64,000 bases of DNA from contig OY986973.1 of the NCBI GenBank assembly GCA_963920575.1, forward strand, positions 16,602,062 through 16,666,061, in the 5' to 3' direction. The stretch is from Narthecium ossifragum (lineage: Eukaryota > Streptophyta > Magnoliopsida > Dioscoreales > Nartheciaceae). Of the stretch, positions 12,501-25,100 are shown piece after piece; position 1 is the stretch's first letter, and every line of letters begins with the position of its first letter. The position numbers and the translations under genes were made by a program. The notes beneath the pieces are model-generated. The model had not been told where the DNA came from. It searched no databases and was given only the letters and a program-made list of their open reading frames with translations.

Positions 12501-14641
12501 AATCATCATCTTTGGTGCCGCCTTGCTGTATGATGAATCAGTAGAATCTTTCAAGTGGTTATTTGAATCCTTTAAAACAGCATTGGCTGGAAAACAACCA
12601 CGGACATTTCTGACAGATAGATGCACAGCAATCACTGATGCTGTTGCTGCCGTCTGGCCAAGTACTGTCCATCGTTATTGTGTGCGGCATATTTACCAGA
12701 GTGGAACAAGGCACTTAAGTAGTGTATTTCAAGGCTCAGAAACTTTCTCACTTGATTTTAGTAGATGCATTTATGATATTGAGGAGGAGGAACAGTTCCT
12801 AGCAGCATGGAGTGCAATGTCAGAAAAGTATGGTTTACGAGAAAATGAATGGTGGGTTAAGTTATACGAGGATCGAGAAAAATGGGCCCCTATGTTTGGA
12901 CGAGGAATATTTTCGGCTGATATGGCAAACATACTGCGACATGAAAAATTAACTGTTGTGCTAAAAGAATGGTTGAGCCCAGAAACGGATTTTTCTCACT
13001 TTTTAAAGCAATACCAGACATTAATGGATGAGCAGCGGTATGCAGAACGACAAGCTGAGTATCTTGCGAATCAAGATCTCCCAATAGTACCTCCGTCAAG
13101 GTTGTTGTGGCAAGCTGCAAGAGCTTACACTCCTGCAATTTTCGATGTTTTCAAAGTTGAGTTTGAGTTGTTTATGAATTGTATGGTCTACTTTGGAGGT
13201 GAGGTTGGAGGAATATCCGAGTATGTGGTTTCTATTGAAGAGAAAATGCCAAGGCACTTTGTTAGATACGATGCATCAGATGACACAGTGCATTGTAGCT
13301 GCAAAATGTTTGAATCTGTTGGGATTCAATGCTGTCACGTTCTGAAAGTACTCGATTTTAGAAACGTAAAAGAGCTCCCAGTGCAATACATATTGAAGAG
13401 GTGGAGAAAGGATGCCAAATCTGGATCCATAAGTGAGAATCATAGGATGGTACTTGATGGTGTTGACATGTCATCTCTACCAAAGCGTTATAACTCATTG
13501 TGTCGTATGCTGTACAAAATTGCTGCTACAGCTGCAGAAAATGCGGATGCATCTGCATTCTTGGAAAACCAGTCAGGTCAGCTTCTTGAACAAGTGGAGC
13601 AGCTTTTGCAAGCAAGATCTCTTGAGAAAGCTCCTCTGAGCACCGCATCAAAGAGTCAGCAACAAGATTCCATTCAGGGTGAAACTGAACAGCACGAAAT
13701 GAACAGTGACTCTCAGAGGGCTAGTGGAAAAAAGAAAAGGGACAGGGCTATTCGTCGCAAAAACCATGATAGTCTTGAGATGAATAAAAGGCAAAAGGGA
13801 AGGAAAGGTTTGTGCAAAAACTTTATGTTTGTGTGCCTGTATTTCTCCTGAATATACCTTACTAGATAACAAATGTTCCATACGCTTGCCTTTAATGTAG
13901 AATCTAATTCTTGGAAATGAAACAATGATAGGTCAATCTGATGAAACAGTAGTGGGGGTGACCGGCCGTGAACAACCAGCAGTATCAAATAGTATTTCCT
14001 CGCACACCACAAACCCACCTAATCTATTCTTTGCACCAAGTCAGTTCATGCAGGTAGCATTTTATATGAGAAGTTAACAATTGCTGTCATGCTTTGCATT
14101 GCTGATCCCCTGAAGCTGATCCCCTGAAGTATCAGCTATCCTTTTTTATTGATTGAACAGGGATCATATTTGGCTGCTCATGAATTTGGACATGGTCCTG
14201 TGCAAGGGTTTCATGGGCCGACTCAATTTACTGAGGTGGTTATTTACTGAAGCTGAAGTTTCAAAAATTTCTAAGTACTGTTGATCTGAAGATGATGCTA
14301 CTTGTCTTAAATGCAGGTTTCTTCAGCTACTGCACTCCATCAACAATCATTACATGGGCAAATAAGGCAGGTAATTAGTAGTGGAAGCATTTTGTAGATT
14401 ATGCTCTTACGTATGTTTCTTTTGACAAATTAGCTCTTAGGTCGCATGTTAGACTGATGCGTCTTACTATGGATGATGATACGTATCACGCTAACTTTTT
14501 GATCACCATTTTCAGAATGCTGTACAATCATCCCCTGCTCCAGACATGAACTCCTTGCAATTCGTCGAAGGCAGTCAACATCTGGACAATCAGAACAGCG
14601 AGCAAGGCCATTATGCCATCCCCGTTTGGGATTTTTTGTGA
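9509..14641 (+). CDS. FAR1-RELATED SEQUENCE (FRS/FHY3-like) protein, seven coding exons
   Basis: Coding exons are 9509-10594, 10776-10853, 11752-13807, 13932-14053, 14161-14235, 14317-14370 and 14516-14641. All introns are GT-AG and the frame stays open, giving about 1198 residues. Residues about 64-147 resemble a partial FAR1 DNA-binding domain ending in SEHNHTL. A second FAR1-like start follows at about 160 with a basic GKRKRGPYKKR at 222-232. A complete FAR1 domain occupies about 412-512 (ends ADHNHQL), the MULE transposase core about 578-710 (FDTTY, TDRCTAI), and a SWIM zinc finger about 897-920 (CSC...CCH). Family members act as nuclear transcription factors in light and other signalling. 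The usual RSESMN block with the catalytic glutamate is replaced near residues 776-790, as expected after domestication. At about 1200 residues the protein is longer than typical FRS proteins because of the extra N-terminal FAR1-like parts. Confidence 0.9.
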
Positions 14642-15506
14642 AGCTTGTTCTGCGTTCAATACATACAGACGATGTGATATAGTGGTGTTTGTTCTGCCAC
14701 TCAACAATCTCTCTGCTTTCATGTCGAGGTTCAATTGACATGTCTTCTTTTTTTTCCCCAGTTGATTTGTGATGGTCTAACGTAATCTTGCTTGTTTTCC
14801 TGTCTAGGCTGCTTCCATTCCCCTGTAATAATCTCCGCGAGGTATAGCCTGCAAATAAGGCTTTGTACAGTGAGCACTGGCCTCAGATGTGAAGTAGGAA
14901 GCACAAATTCGTCGATTTCTCGGTGCACAAAGGGATACCTGCAAGGCCAGTACTTTGGCATGTGTTGTCTTTGGTAGTTGTTGCACATATTTACAGCAAT
15001 TGTAGCAAAATGCTTGTTTTATTCTCTTCTTGGCCTTTGTAAATGCCGCCTAAATATGTAGAATAGTTGTAACTCATGTTGATCGTCATAAGTAGGGAAT
15101 GTTTCTTGTCTAGCTAAAAGAATTCGCCTTTTGCCAGTCTCTTGTTAAGAACAACGAATCATTTGGTCAATGCCAATTGGAAAATAACCTTGTTTGTCAA
15201 TTACCCGTGAGTGTCAACTATTTGTTTGCGTAGCATTAGAACCTGAGTAAAATCTTGGTAGAACCAAATGCTTATCCTGAAATTTACAGAGTCCTTGTTT
15301 TGCAGGAACTGACCTTAGGACAAACATAGATAGCACTCATGATACTATATCTGCAATGCTACTTTGCTGACAAATACCCAGTTTGGGCCACTACCAAAGA
15401 ACAAGAAAAGATCGATCTAGTATGACCACATGGTCTCATCAATGCTGGACTGATCAACCATCATATCTAACCCGAACATAAACTTGGAATCGAACTCCGG
15501 CAGCGG
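14642..15506 (+). other. 3' flank / likely 3' UTR of the FRS gene
   Basis: The TGA stop ends at 14641. The following AT-rich sequence contains no convincing open frame and presumably includes the 3' UTR, although no clear polyadenylation site could be fixed. An isolated aagatcgatc motif lies near 15408. The region ends at an assembly gap. Confidence 0.4.
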
Positions 15507-15706
15507 NNNNNNNNNNNNNNNNNNNNNNNNNNNNNNNNNNNNNNNNNNNNNNNNNNNNNNNNNNNNNNNNNNNNNNNNNNNNNNNNNNNNNNNNNNNNNN
15601 NNNNNNNNNNNNNNNNNNNNNNNNNNNNNNNNNNNNNNNNNNNNNNNNNNNNNNNNNNNNNNNNNNNNNNNNNNNNNNNNNNNNNNNNNNNNNNNNNNNN
15701 NNNNNN
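15507..15706. other. Assembly gap (200 N)
   Basis: There are exactly 200 consecutive undetermined bases, a conventional placeholder length for a scaffold gap of unknown size. Statements about continuity between the FRS gene and the sequence after 15706 should be treated with caution. Confidence 0.99.
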
Positions 15707-16250
15707 ATTACAAAAAATTTAACCCGAGGTAAAACCCAACCACGCCCTCCTAAAAATGATGAAATTACCCTTGCTTTATAAGAAAATCGAGCGGAGGGAT
15801 TTTATATGCAAACTAGTAAATCCCCCTACCACCACCTGGTAGGGTAACTACCCTCTCTCCCTATCTCCCCTACTAACTCCCCACTAACCTTCTAACTCCC
15901 CCCACTAACTTTTCATCTCTCTCACTAACTCTCCTCCACCTAGGCTTCACCTAAGATAATCCCTGCCACATAGGACGTCATTAGGACAAACCAAAAGTTT
16001 CACTTCTTAACCATCCTCCCATATAAGGATGATATGAAAGATTCTGAGGAACTTGTATGCTAAAATCCCAAAGAATTTAGAGGGAAGGGGCGCCAGCACC
16101 ATAAAATAGATTTATCTCATTAAAAAAACACTAATCATAAGATTTGCGGCGTTAACACCATTTAACACTACAAAAGACACATATGCCCTTCTTCACAACC
16201 GACATCGCTCTCCATCCATTCACCCATTGGTGAACAAAATGGTACGTTGA
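15707..16250. other. Non-genic interval
   Basis: Pyrimidine-rich runs (15830-15950) and AT-rich sequence with no coding features. The motif ggcgttaacacc at about 16148 is a near-palindrome and is partly mirrored by ggtgtaaacacc near 17540. Confidence 0.3.
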
Positions 16251-16256
16251 GATGAG

Positions 16257-16870
16257 ATGAGACCGCCGTCGCAGGAGACGCTATTAAATTCAGCCGCTGC
16301 TTTCCTCGCCACTGCGGTGCTCCTCCTCTCGCTATTCTCCACCGCGCTTGTCCTCCTCTTCCGGCTCAGGTCATCACACTACCGCCCGATGTCGGCAAGT
16401 CATGGGCCTCAACTCCCTTTGGCCGGAACTGCTTCTCGTGGACGAGGACAAGGACAACCCGCCACCATTTTGAGCGGAGTCGATCACGGTGGGGGAGATT
16501 CCAGGGAAGCTAATGCGAAGGATCAAGAAGTTGGCCAACGCTAAGTCGGCCTTCGCCCACTTCGAGGACGCGGAGATCGTTTGTTGCCCGACCACCACGA
16601 GGGTTGTAGCGCAAGTGGCCGCCGAGGAGGAGGTGGACGCCTGGGCCGACGACTTCATCAAGAGTTCAAGAGGAGCTGCATGAAGCAAAGAGAAAAGAGA
16701 AAACTGAACATGTGCATCCTCGTCATATTCGTCGCCATCATCATCTTCAAGACCTTGACGGCCTCGGCAATCTTCCTGGCGGAGACCAATCCGAAGGAGT
16801 TGACATCCTGGTTGTCCTGCTCGGTGCTTTGGATATGTGTGGTCACCGGCGACGCCAGCCATTGCAGCTC
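16257..16870 (+). pseudogene. Probable DUF761-type small membrane protein, frameshifted
   Basis: The first open frame (16257-16544) starts MRPPSQE and has a hydrophobic segment of about 22 residues, a likely membrane anchor. From about 16390 the coding sense appears to move to another frame, then at 16489-16660 it reads MGEIPGKLMRRIKKLAN and [14 protein letters not shown] further shift near 16665 gives [12 protein letters not shown]. The string VDAxADDFIxxFK is the C-terminal signature of plant DUF761 proteins, whose function is not well known. At least two frame changes suggest a pseudogene or gene fragment. An unannotated intron could explain one shift but not both easily. Confidence 0.5.
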
Positions 16871-19800
16871 CGAGTAGAAAAGATAAAAGATAAAAGAGAA
16901 AAGAGAAAACGGGGAAGGAGGCCGGCTTCCGGATCTCATTGAAAGGGAGTTGGGAAAGGACCGATAGGGTCTTGGGTACTTGGATCCGAGGTCGAAAGGG
17001 ACCCGGAAGGTCGGAGAAGGCGGAGTTGAGAGGGGTGGTGTTGTAGCTCGTGGAGAAGATGAGCCTCGAGCAGGAGGACGACGGAGAAGAGGATCCGGGC
17101 GACAGCGGCGGAGAAGAGGATCCGATGCGGCAGTGGCGGACATCGAAGAGGTTTCGGGCGACATAGAGCTGCGGTAGTGCTGGCTTGTGTACAGCTGGCT
17201 AGGGCGGTGCGCTCTGGCAAAGCTTGACGAAGAGGCTGGTGGAGGTCAGCGGCGTCCATGGCCGTTGGGGTTGGCAAGCAATGGTGAAGGAGATGAGGAA
17301 GGTGGTGATGACGACAGAGGAGCTTGGCGATGTTGGCGTTGTTGGTGGAGGCCAGTGGTGGTGGCTCCGAGAGAGGGGGAGGGGGAGGCGGACGATGGAG
17401 TTAGAGTTTGTGTTGCCATAGGGGTAAAAAGGTCATCCGAAATGCATAACCAATCATAATTGTCTATAACTGACGTAAAATAGTGTTTAGACTTTAAATC
17501 TAATGATGGTGGTGTACTGATCAACAAGTTTCACTCATTTGGTGTAAACACCAATTAATTAAATAATTTAACCTAACATCGTCTTAAGAATATTCTGAAT
17601 ATATTATCCACAAGTTAACCAAATCCTTGATTTTATAATACTATTATAGCTAATCTTGTAATGTTCCCATTCAAGAAGAAGCTTTGTCAGAAAGCCCCAC
17701 CAATGGAATCAAGTCGATTGTCCTTATCTCTCTCTCTACCTACATGATGTGTTTGACTAGAAAGTAATTACTGTTACTAGTTGGAGCAGTTCGGCTGATT
17801 ACGGCTAAGAAATGCTATACATCTATGTGCATGGGATCCACCCCTAGACTTTAATTAACTAACCTACGGTCCTCCTTGTCTAGCCAATGGCCTTCTCTAG
17901 GTGCTTCTCTTCTTTAATTGGTTGGGAAGGACATCAATCATTAAGGCTTCACTATAGATATATCACCATCAGACATGAAGTACATCTTTCGCAAAAAAAA
18001 GGGGACCCACCTTTCTTTCCTTGCTATGCATTCACTCCTACAGCATAACATGGTCAAGAAGAGGGGAAAAAAGCCGACATTACCACATGGGAGAAGCAGT
18101 GAAAGGAATCTAACCTAAAAACTCAAACCAATCCACAAACCTAACCAGCAAGCTTTTTTACCTTTTCTTTTTATTTAGTGTTCCCGCGAAATGGTATCGG
18201 CTTTCAATGCATAAAACAATCGAGATAGATCAGGGACGTGAATTCTCCAACCTCCTCGAAAATGAACGAGGGTGCTAAGTTCACGAAAAAAAAGGAGACG
18301 AACATTAGTTATTTGTAAATTAACACAATCAATTTATCGTGACGACACCGAAATCGGCTCCGTCGAGAATGCTTCTTATTAATTGCAATTACAGCACTGC
18401 TGACGGTTCCAACAAAATACTTACCGGCAAACGAATGCGAGTAAGCTTGTTACAAACTACAAGACGGACCTGTGAAAAATCTAAATTTAAGATACAATAA
18501 ACAGTGGCTAAGCCTACTGACATAAGAATTTTGCTCTGGTTTTTGGATTACGAGAGTGCTTATTGTTGCATCTTCTGATCCTTTTATACTGGTCCTTTCC
18601 TTCCAACAGTTGGTAGTGATTCCTCCGGCAGCTGCTTCATCGTGTCTTTGCAGTTGAACTGCTAATTAATTATATTAACTGATCATGCTCATAGTTATGA
18701 ATACTGGGCTTTCCTTTTCGTGGCTTCATTCTTTGCCAGTACTTACTTTCGCATGGCTTCATTCTTACTTTCGCACGCTAAAGCCATTTGTAACCAATGC
18801 ATGCGATTTACCTATATATGAAATAAACAATTTTTCTGGTGTACATCCCCCATGGATGATTCTGTCTAATTTTCTTTGGTGTTATCTCATGACATCAGAT
18901 TGTGGCTTTTCGAGACCTCTTTCCAACAGTCCAATAATCGTTCAATTCGGACTCCAAATGACAAAGTTATGTACGAAAAAACCAATCCAATGAAAGACAA
19001 ATATATCATTTTTGCCCAGATAATTATGTCTTTGCCCTTCCAAGATTCTATTGCAGATTTGATGCACCAAACATCTGAATTCGAAAAACTCATCAACAGC
19101 AGACTTGTATCTCTCCGAAAGATCTTTCCAACGATTCAAAAATCAATTGATTCTGAGGTCATATGTGAAAGTTATGGCTAACATACTATAGCTATATCGG
19201 AATTGAGGACGGGGACGATTTCATGATAATTTCATGAATATTATAAAATTACCATCCAATAACATGCATCCCAATCATCCTAATGACTTGGTGTGATTTT
19301 ATGGCTAACATTTAGATCCAAAAGTGTATGAAATCTGCTCTGTCCATCAAAGGTGGACAATAGTGATTCACGAGTCACAAAACTTGACTTTCGAACTCTG
19401 TTATGATACCATGTGAAATCAACAGTCGTCTTAATCATATTCCGACATGGTGTGGTTGTCTAAAAACTTCAACTGGTAGGAAAGAATGGATTTAGTCAGT
19501 TAAAGCATATTCTAAGATTTCAATCCATGAATTGTTGACAATATGATTTACATTTTTATAAGGTGATCACACCTTTATAACGAAAAGGGAAATAAGGATG
19601 CATTTAGGTGCTGTATTCCCAACTAAGTATGAGAAAGAAAGGTGGTGTCGTTTGATGGCTTTCAAGCATGCAGTGCTGCAAGAGCACGCATTTAAGGACC
19701 ATTTGGAGACACTTTTCTAAAAGTTAGGCATGCAAACACCAGCAGTATAATAGGAGGCATCTTTGATTTGTTTCACATCACTTGTAACCAAAGCTATCCC

Positions 19801-20105
19801 TCTCCTTGCTTCCTCTATGGGACTCAAAAGAAATGTGCATGATCATAGATATAGATCCTCCATGCCAAAAGATTGGTGTCCGGTCTCAATCATCACTTCC
19901 CTTGTAGACAAGCCATGCTTGTCAATCTCGTGGCCGACTGCAATGCTTGCGATCTTTTTCGCAAGAAAGCATTTTGCTTGAACACTAAACAAGAAAGATG
20001 AACAAACAGAGTAAAGGATCAAATAGTCACTGCAGGTAATATCCGAAACTTCTATGGTTTGCTTTCTTGTTTTTCCGTCAATTTTTTTGCGCATTTTACT
20101 GAGTT
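16871..20105. other. Intergenic sequence without recognised genes
   Basis: 16.9-17.4 kb is G-rich, with a short duplicated block (gcggagaagaggatccg near 17080 and 17105). From 17.5 kb the sequence is AT-rich with only short unconserved frames. The stretch at 18.8-19.2 kb has phrasing seen in retrotransposon LTR/UTR sequence, but no LTR pair was found. No RNA gene or convincing regulatory block was recognised. Confidence 0.4.
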
Positions 20106-20124
20106 AACAATATCTCTCTTGGGA
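20106..20124. repeat. Left target-site duplication of the LINE
   Basis: The 19-base sequence aacaatatctctcttggga occurs here and again, identically, at 26201-26219. It brackets a non-LTR element whose 3' end is an A-run, the mark of target-primed reverse transcription. Confidence 0.95.
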
Positions 20125-20131
20125 GGTGAGA

Positions 20132-22109
20132 ATGAGCGGAGAGTCTGAGCAGTTGTGGCCTCCGCTAGTGCCGGGTCCGGAGCCGGTGCCACCGGATAAA
20201 GGTGGTGCCAGCGGTGGTTCCTGGTGGTGGTCGCCCAAATGGATCAGGGAGTAGGGGCGTATCCTCCTGGGCGCAGGTAGCAGGGCAGCAGAGAAGTGTG
20301 TGTGAGCTGGTTTCGCCGGAGGACTTGCAGAAAATCCAGAATCTCTATCCGGACCGAGCGGTTGTCCCGGAGGAAGTTCTGGAACGAGGAAGGCAGCGAT
20401 GGAGTCACACCTTATTTGGAAGATTCTTGGGTGGGGGAGTAGGCCTTGAGTTTCTCCGTCGGCGATTGGCAAGTATGTGGAGGACAATGGATCCGTTTAT
20501 TGTTACTAATCATCTTGATGATATATTTGTGTTCAAGTTTGGCTGCGAGGATGACCTTGCAATGGTGCTGACTGGAGGTCCATGGATCGTCGATGGCAAA
20601 ACCCTTGCTTTGCTCCGATGGAAAGATTGCTTCCGGCCAACTACGGCAGACTTCGACAAGATCTCTGTGTGGATGAGGCTGCATGGAATGCCCCAGGAAC
20701 ACCTAGAGAAGGAGGCATTGGTGACGGTGGCAGCAAGGGCTGGCACGCCTCTTGCAGTGGATGTGGCGACGTCCTCTGCTGATCGAAGCAAATATGCAAG
20801 GATTTGCGTCGAGGTGTCATTGGAGAAGCCGACGAGGATGGGTACTGTTGTGGGTTTGGGAGTTCCAGATGTGGATCCGGGGTGTTTCACACAGCCATTC
20901 ATCTATGAAAATGTAACTATCTGTGCTTCGTGTGGGTGCTTCGGCCATGGTGCTCGGGTCTGTGATCAGAAAGGAAAGAAGGTCACCAGGTCGGGTGATG
21001 AGGAGGTAGTGATGGGAGAAGCGTCTATGCAGGAAGCTGAGGCAGGGCGTGTAACTCATGGTGTATCTACCCCTTCTGCTAGTCTATCTGATGGGTCGAC
21101 CAAAGGAGTGGGTGCGCAGGATGGGGATTTTGGTGGTGAATGGCGAACAATGCAGTCGTTCAGGCGCCGTGGACGGGTTCCAACGGAGGCATCGGGCGTG
21201 GCAGTGGCTGGTGGTCGCTTTCAGGCGCTGAGAGGGCTCAAGGAAGGTGATGGAGCACGATATGAGTTGGGTCAATCACAGGGACAGTCTACCATTCGCC
21301 AGACAAAAGCTTGGGTGAAGCGGGCGGATATTGCCGCGCGGCGCGAATCTGAGCCTGGGGATGACACGCGGCATGATCTGGAGGAGCGAGAGGTGGTTGC
21401 GCAGGCTAGCATAAGGATGGTTACGGGCATTCCTCGGGATTCCTCGATGGTTGACGTCGTAGGCAGAGAGTCTGTTAGCCAAACTGGAGATGGACAAGAG
21501 CGAGGGAAGGTTCGAGATGCAACCGCACGTGGGAACAGAGGTAGTAATTCCAAAAGCTATAATTGGGCTGGGCCTCGTCCATTGGACCGTTTTAATTTGC
21601 AAGCGGGAGTAGATGACCTAGCGGGCCTATCCCTTTATGATGCAGCCTGGTATGTGAAGCAACATAGGCCATCTCACAGACCAGGCCCACTAGTTATCCC
21701 ACGTGGTTACAGGCCAGTCCTGAATCATGAAGTGGGTTTGGATAATTCTGGGCATGACCCAGGGGATCAGATGCTGGATTCAGGCCAGACAAGTCAAAGC
21801 ACCACAACGTTGGAGGAGAAACATGAGGTGGGGTGCAATGTATTGTTAAATGCTTTACTTAAAGCTTCATCCCCAACTGGTTCCAATGTGAATGATAGAA
21901 TGTTGAAGCCGATGGAGGAGGATGTTGAGGGTGATGGTGAGGATGCTGAGGGCGATGGTCCTCCTAGTTTCTCTACCAATGAGGCGTGCTTAGCTCTCAC
22001 TAATTCGCCGCATGAAGATCAGAGTATGGTCGACGCCGACAGATCTGGAGTTGCCAAAGGCAAGAGAATGAGGTGTGATAGCCCATTGGGGGCTATACCT
22101 TGTTTATGA
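20132..22109 (+). pseudogene. LINE ORF1, gag-like with DUF4283 and CCHC knuckle
   Basis: The likely original start is ATG at 20132, seven bases into the element, but that frame stops near 20252 and the main frame is open from 20169 to 22109. A frameshift must lie between about 20150 and 20250. The main frame has a DUF4283 region (WSHTLFGRFLGG to LEKEAL, about 20400-20730) and the knuckle CASCGCFGHGARVC near 20925-20970. The tail is long and acidic with several Gly/Asp/Glu-rich parts. ORF1 proteins of this kind bind the element's RNA. Apart from the start-proximal shift it is remarkably intact. Confidence 0.88.
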
Positions 22110-25100
22110 TGCCTCAGTTCATGGTGTGGAACTGCCACAGGATTGGGCCCGTGAGAGCAGTTCAAGCTTGGAGGAGGATCGTGATGGAGAAGAAACCGGA
22201 TATGTTAGTACTCTTGGAGGTAATAGTAAGGCAGGAGCAGCTATCTTTTATACAAGCAATGGTTGGACCTGAATGGGAAACATTCTTGATGCCGTCAAGG
22301 GGCCGCAAAGGGGGCATTTTGGCGTTGTGGAAAAATTCAGTTGGAAAAGTTTCATTCACATACTTTACAGATCAAGCGATTCATGGGACTGTAACTTCCA
22401 ATGAATGGGGGTAATGGTTTTTCTCAGCGGTTTATGCGGCGAGAAATCGTCATGATAGAATGCTTCTTTGGGAGACATTGAAGCACATAAACAACGTTGG
22501 GTGGCCGCATCTTATTGTAGGCGACTTCAACGTTTTACTGGCTCCATCAGAAAAACGTGGAGGTGCAGCATTTCGTTACACTAGAGCTATCTCAGACTTT
22601 CTCAAGTTTCTTGATGGTGATCACCTTCTTGATATTGGTTTTCTTGGCCCCCAATTCACCTGGTACAGACGAATAAAAGGCACTAGGAAATTATCTGACG
22701 GTTGGATCGGGGACTATGCAATATTCAATGGAAGAAATGGATCCCTGCAGTACGAATAAGGCACCTCAACAGGTATGGATCGGACCACAGAGCTCTTATG
22801 ATTACCTTACAAGCAGAGCAGCAACAAATCCAAGGTCCAAGTCCATTCAGATTACAACAATTTTGGATTGAGCAGCCTGCATTCCAGAAAGCTGTTATCA
22901 ACGCTTGGTGACGTCAGCGTAGAGGATCTGCTCAGTTTGTGTTCAAAGGGCGGCTGTTGGAGTTGCGCAACACTGTCAAGTCTTGGAGCAAGTCCAGTTC
23001 TTTTGACTTGTTCAACACACAAAGGAATCTTGAACTACATCTACAGAGCCTTTATTCACAGGAAGAAGAGGGGTCTCTGTCAATAGAAGATGAAGAACGC
23101 CAGCAAATAATTGAGAACCATCTAGAGGCTATTTATAAACAACAGGAGATCTATAGAAGACAGCACAATAGGAAGAGGTGGGTTTCTGATGGAGAACGTA
23201 ATACACAGTTCTTTCATAATTCTGTGAAGAAGGTTGGCATCAGAACAAGGATTGAAGAAATTGTAACTGCTGATGGAAGAGTGCTAAAGGGTCAAGACGA
23301 CATTGCTAAGGCTTTTGTTAATCATTTTGAAGGATTGTGGAGTGATCGGAACCGGGGTAGACAGTTTGACCTTCCCTCCCTGCCAAGGCTTTCTGATGAT
23401 GAAGGTATTGGGCTGATTGCGCCTGTTACCATGGAGGAAATCAAGTCAGCCCTGCACCTCATGGGACATGATAAAACACCTGGCCCTGATGGAATTCCTG
23501 CGGAATTTTATGAAGAATATTGGGATGTGGTTGGGCAAGACTTGGTAGCTTTGGTACATAGATTCTTCGAATCAGGTTCCATGCCTAGAAACTGGAATGA
23601 TAATTTCATTACCTTTATCCCTAAATGCAGGCGACCAAGGAAAATTAAAGATTTTCGGCCCATTAGTTTATGCAATGTCGGATATAAACTTATTTCATCT
23701 ATTTTGGCTAACAGAATGAAGCCTTGTATGGGATCTTTGATAAGTATGGAGCAATCTGCGTATGTTGGAGGAAGGACCATCAATGACAATCTTGGGGCTG
23801 CTCAAGAACTCCTACATACTCTCAAGTATGAAACTAAGAAAGATCCGATCATGGCAATCAAGATTGACCTTCGTTCAGCTTATGACTCAGTTCGATGGAA
23901 ATTTCTTCGTGAAGTGCTATTGAAGATGAATTTTCCACCGAAATGGGTTGCATGGGTTATGGAGTGTATTTCCACAGCTCGGTTTTCTATCATACTAAAT
24001 GGCAAGGTATGTGGACTGTTTAATTCTAAGCGAGGGCTACGACAGGGCGATCCGATCTCTCCTTTTCTCTTTATTTTGGTGCAAGAGGTCCTCTCTTGTA
24101 TTCTTAGGCAGCCTCTATTTGCTCTCGATGGGGTTTGTTATGGTGAGGGGAATGTTCAAGTTAATCATCTGCTTTTTGCAGATGATTGCATGTTTGTATC
24201 AAGAGCCAGCTGACTGGAAGCTATGAAGTTGAAGAATGCTCTCAAGAAATACAAGAATTTGTCTGGATTAGAGGCTAATCCTGACAAGTCTTGTCTGAAA
24301 TTTTCCCCTGCAACTTCTCCTGCCAGGAAGACTTGTGTGTCAAGATGTTTTGGATTTTGTGAAAAGAAGGGTCCTTGGCGTTATCTTGGAGTTCCTATTG
24401 ATGAAAACCGCCTTCGTGCAGCTGATTTTAATGATCTACTAGAATCAGTGCAAGAGCGACTTACATCTTGGAGTGCTCGAAAAGTGTCGGAAGCAGGGCG
24501 GGTAACTCTGCTACAATCTGTCATTCAAGCCTTGCCAATTTACACTATGACAGCCACACCTGTCCCTGTTGCTGTTCTTCGCAGAATTATGCAGATGGCC
24601 CGTGACTACCTTTGGCAAGGTAAACGGGGAGGAATTTCTACTGTGGCATGGGATTAGGTAACCAAACATAAATTGGAGGGTGGCCTGGGGCTGCGCGATT
24701 TATGCACTTGGCAAAAAGCACTTAGAATAAAAAGAGCTGCTGACTTGTTGGATGGCTCTCCCACCTCTATTTGGAGCTTGATTGTAAAGGCTAAGTATAA
24801 ATTCAATGGTCATCTCCCGACTCCTAAACCACCAAATTGTGCATCACCTTTATGGAGGTCAATCTGTGCTGCTAGTAACTCTCTACGTGCTGGTTTGCTT
24901 TGGAAGCCAGCTTCTAATAGTTCTATCAATATACTTCATGATTGGTGGGTTTTAGATGGCCCTTTGAATCGACATCCCTACTTGTTTGCCACAGAGGAGG
25001 GTGTGGTGGATTGGACTGTCAGCGACTTGATTAGTGATACAGGGGAATGGAATTCCACTGAAGTTCAAGGATTTTTTCATGAGTCTCTTGCACAGGATGT

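Noticed and set aside
15484..15732. Open frame across the N run
   Set aside because: It is open only because undetermined bases cannot form stop codons.
16374..16862. 162-codon minus-strand frame
   Set aside because: Antisense to the DUF761-like fragment, whose plus-strand pieces carry a family signature.
18685..19181. Two overlapping frames of about 100 codons
   Set aside because: AT-rich sequence with no family features, in a stretch phrased like retrotransposon non-coding sequence.
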